A DNA stretch of 64,000 bases from Aquila chrysaetos chrysaetos (Eukaryota > Chordata > Aves > Accipitriformes > Accipitridae), in the NCBI RefSeq assembly GCF_900496995.4, contig NC_044024.1:1922001-1986000 (forward strand), given 5' to 3'. A program made the translations under genes and the position numbers. Position 1 is the stretch's first letter. The number at the start of each line of letters is the position of its first letter. Positions 61,001 through 64,000 of the stretch are shown piece after piece. The notes beneath the pieces were generated by a model. The model had not been told where the DNA came from and made no database searches. It saw nothing but the letters and a program-made list of their open reading frames with translations.

Positions 61001-64000
61001 GCCACTCAGCAGGGATGTGCCTGCGAGACACAGGCACTCTAACCCCGTCAGCCCTCTGGGGAGAATTTTTAATGGCATGTCTTTCATGATATAAATCCTG
61101 CCAGTTGTCTATTCTAAAAAGTGACAGGGCTATGAAGAGGCTGGCTCTTGCCCTGGTCCTTTTTTCAGACACTGTCTTTCCAGGCACTGCTCAGTCAGAC
61201 AGTCAGCATGTCAGCAGCACTGCTTAATGTGTTGCTTCGTGTTTTAATTTTACCTTTTATGGCAATAAAGACAACTATCTAAATAAAGCCCCTGTGCCAA
61301 GGGCCCATCTGAGCTGTGTATAACGCTTTTGCATCTCCCGGCACTCTCCCAGTTGCAGCCTTCATGCTGCTAGGAGCAGGCTCGGGGCTGCTCGAGTTGC
61401 CACTCAGCTCCCACACACGCTCCTTCGCTGGACGTTGCTAAACTGCAGCGATAGCCTTTTGGCAGCTTACAAACTGCCTGGCTTGCTGGGCCTGGGCTGG
61501 GATTATTCCCGCTCTCCAGATAACGCCGCGTTGTCAGAGGGCATGCAAAGTTGCCGCTGCAACAGTGCCCATGTGGCTATTTCACAGGATTGGTGTTTAC
61601 TGTCAATTTTACCCACGGCATCAATCCACGGAGGGACACCGCCCAGCGTTTGGCAAAGCTGAGCCCATCTCTGTTTGTTGTAGCAGCACACAAATGATTT
61701 ATAATATTTAAAACTGGAGATGTGACAGACTGAACATTTTGATTCCTTTTTTTTTCCTCCCTCTGATCTCCATGTTTTCCTGAAATTAGGCTAGACAGGC
61801 ACCCAAACCAGAAGCATCTGTTTCTCCTTTCAGTGTCAGCAGTGTAAATAAAGTGTATTTGCGATGTTTTGATTCCATAAACATATTGTTTTTGGCTTTT
61901 CTTTGAGTATGCTGTGGAGCTTTGCTGCAGAGCTGGACAGACTGATTAGCATGGCTCTGATCTGTCGCCAGGCGCACAGAAGTCTGTTTACAGAGCCCGG
62001 TGACCATTGGGAAGTGTGGGACCCTGCCTGTCATTTACAGGAATTGTAATTTACCCCGGCCCTTTGCTGAAACAGCTCCTGTAATAGCACCTGCTGAAGG
62101 ATGGAGCTCTCAGGGGGCTGGGGGTGCTGGCCCACCGGCCATCCATCACCTTTCCATTCTGCTCCAACCTCAGCGGCGGCTGGCGTGCCTCTGCCGACAC
62201 GCTCGCCGGCTAAAATCGTGCTTGTTGCCACGGTGGGGAGCCAGCATCCTTCTAGAAGGACTGTTTGTCTGTCTGGTTGCCAGCCTGCACAGGGAATCCC
62301 CAGAGCGGGCTAAATCCTTCCTGGCATTCAGAAATGATTACCTGGGGCTTTGGCTGCAAGGGGCACTCACCCTGCTGCCTGCTCCGAGCCCTGGGGCTGA
62401 TTTTGGGTAGAGTAACTAAGCACCTCAATGTTTTAAAACTTGGAACACATGCATAACCAGAGGAGGTAGCAAACGATTATTTCAATCTGATTTTAGTTAA
62501 TTTCTTTTTTTTTTTTTTTTCCCAATAGCAGAGTAAGAATATTTATTCACTGCAATGTTACTGGGGTGAGCAATGCTAACTAGCCTGCTTTTCCCAAAGA
62601 GGATTTTTAATGAGACATGCTGTGGCCTTGAGAACACAGAAAACAGGCATTTTCCTTGTAAACACAGCAGCACAGTTTGCTGGAATTCACCCCAGAACAG
62701 AAAAAAACCGCTTATGTTAAGAGGTTGCACTATAAGCAGCTACTTTACCATAGTTTACATTTTCAGATCTATGAACATGCATAAACACATCAGATTTTCC
62801 TTTGCCTATGAAAGAAAAACGGTGGATGTGAATCCAGGCGGACACCAACCTCAGTGCTGCTCCGCTGCAGGGCTGGTTTTGGGTCCTCTGAGGCTTGCAG
62901 ATCCTGATCCCACCTGCCCCCAATTCTGCTCCATGTTTCTCTCCTTGAAACCCCCTACACCTTTTAGACGTCCAAAAGAGCCACGACCTGGCAGCTTTTT
63001 TTCCAATCTGCTTTCCGTATGATGTGCCATTTGCCCAGGTAGCTCAGAGGAAGGTGACAAGGAGGGGGGGATGCAAACCTCATTTGCCCTCCAGGCTGGA
63101 AGGGTCCCTTATGTTTCAGACTACCCCACCTGAGCGTGGGAGTGCTTTCTGCCTAATAAAAGTCAGTCGTAGGGCTTAGTGGCTACCCTTACTGTTGATC
63201 ATCTACGTGAGAAAATGCAGATTTGCCTGTTCCATGGCTGATTCAAGATGGAAGAGAAGCTCAGCCACAGAAATACAGAGATACTGTAGCTTGAAAGGAT
63301 GTTATTCAAAGGGCAAGCTTTGTCCAAGGGGATAAATAACAAAGAATGGGAAAAACATCAAAAGGAGAGGGATTTTCTGAGAAGAAAAAGGGCTTTTCTC
63401 CAAGGAGGCTGTAGTGAGTGAGTATCAGACGGAGGAGGCATCAGTGTCTCTAGCCCGTACAGCTCATGATGCTGCTGACCTTCAGTCCAGGCAAAACTCT
63501 GCTCCTTGCTGAGGTCAAAAGTTCTATTTGCTTTTTGAGAAATGCCTCAGTCCTGTGGCCTCCTTTATCCAAAAGCAACACCCCGCATTTATTGGGGAGG
63601 AGGAGAGAAGGGAAGACGGTTGCAGGCTGAAACTGGTATGGAATAGCCACTTAAACACAGCCCCCCCCCCACATGCAGACCTCCTAATCACAGCTGGGTG
63701 AAGCAGAGCTGCCAAGACCTGCTGTCGCAGGGCGGTGGTGCTGCTCAGCAACGTTTTCATGCCAACTGACAACAAAAGCCAAAGAATCAGCTATTTCTGA
63801 CATTAGGGCTAGATGCTTAACCAGAAGAAACAGCTCACCCAGGGAAGCCCGATGCTCTGGAGAGGGATCCTGGGCTAAAAGGCTGAACCACAGCTTGGGC
63901 TCTAATTGCCCCAAGTGAAGAAGGGAGAGGTTGGAGGCTGAGAAAGCAGCTTAAAAGCCACCAGGTAGAAAGGTGGGAAAAGATCTCAACTTGAAACTCC
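49057..64000. other. Intergenic, no gene seen
   Basis: About 15 kb without a recognisable gene on either strand. A canonical AATAAA at 49742-49747 could serve the receptor-like transcript. Two AATAAA hexamers lie close together near 61.27-61.29 kb without an identifiable upstream gene. A T16 run sits at 62505-62520. Open frames above 100 codons (54402-54882, 56550-57163 and 62573-63022) show no domain and overlap equally long frames on the other strand. Confidence 0.45.

Noticed and set aside
1-64000. CRISPR arrays, tRNA or rRNA genes, phage or plasmid functions
   Set aside because: No regularly spaced direct repeats, no clear tRNA cloverleaf genes, and the window is clearly vertebrate nuclear DNA.

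Overview
The window is vertebrate nuclear DNA, almost certainly from a bird. The evidence is a 2 kb 5'-truncated CR1 LINE plus three CR1 3'-end fragments, a solo LTR resembling a family common in bird genomes, low gene density, and an intact CYSLTR1-like receptor gene. No bacterial, plasmid or phage content is visible. The species cannot be fixed from the sequence alone.

Layout. The only well-supported protein-coding gene is CYSLTR1 (cysteinyl leukotriene receptor 1), a single coding exon on the minus strand at 5.3-6.4 kb. It has a clear 3' splice site just upstream of the start codon. A GC-rich CpG island at about 10.1-10.8 kb is a good candidate for its promoter and first, non-coding exon. 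From 10.8 to 41.4 kb I see no gene. That stretch holds CR1 fragments (13.4, 24.2 and 25.6-27.5 kb), a solo LTR with perfect 5 bp target duplications (19.7-20.2 kb), a pyrimidine-rich tandem repeat next to a long purine-rich tract (13.7-15.3 kb), and homopolymers.

From 41.4 to 49.1 kb on the plus strand there is a possible second receptor gene. A TATA box and a short exon ending in a strong donor (41.4-41.5 kb) can be joined in frame to a 48.36 kb exon. That exon encodes a divergent rhodopsin-family receptor-like protein which keeps some family landmarks but lacks others, and stops after the fifth membrane segment. It is either a decaying paralogue of the CYSLTR1/LPAR4/P2RY10/GPR174 cluster or an unusual truncated receptor. 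The intervening interval carries an old, heavily mutated LINE of the CR1/L3 clade (about 45.2-46.3 kb) and a possible tRNA-derived SINE relic (42.9 kb). From 49.1 to 64 kb I see no recognisable gene.

How the genes relate. CYSLTR1 lies in a conserved vertebrate neighbourhood of lipid and nucleotide receptors (human Xq21: CYSLTR1, LPAR4, P2RY10, GPR174). A second, degenerate receptor-like exon about 42 kb away on the opposite strand fits that cluster. The window offers no operon-like or multi-gene system. The item most worth following up is the orphan receptor-like locus.
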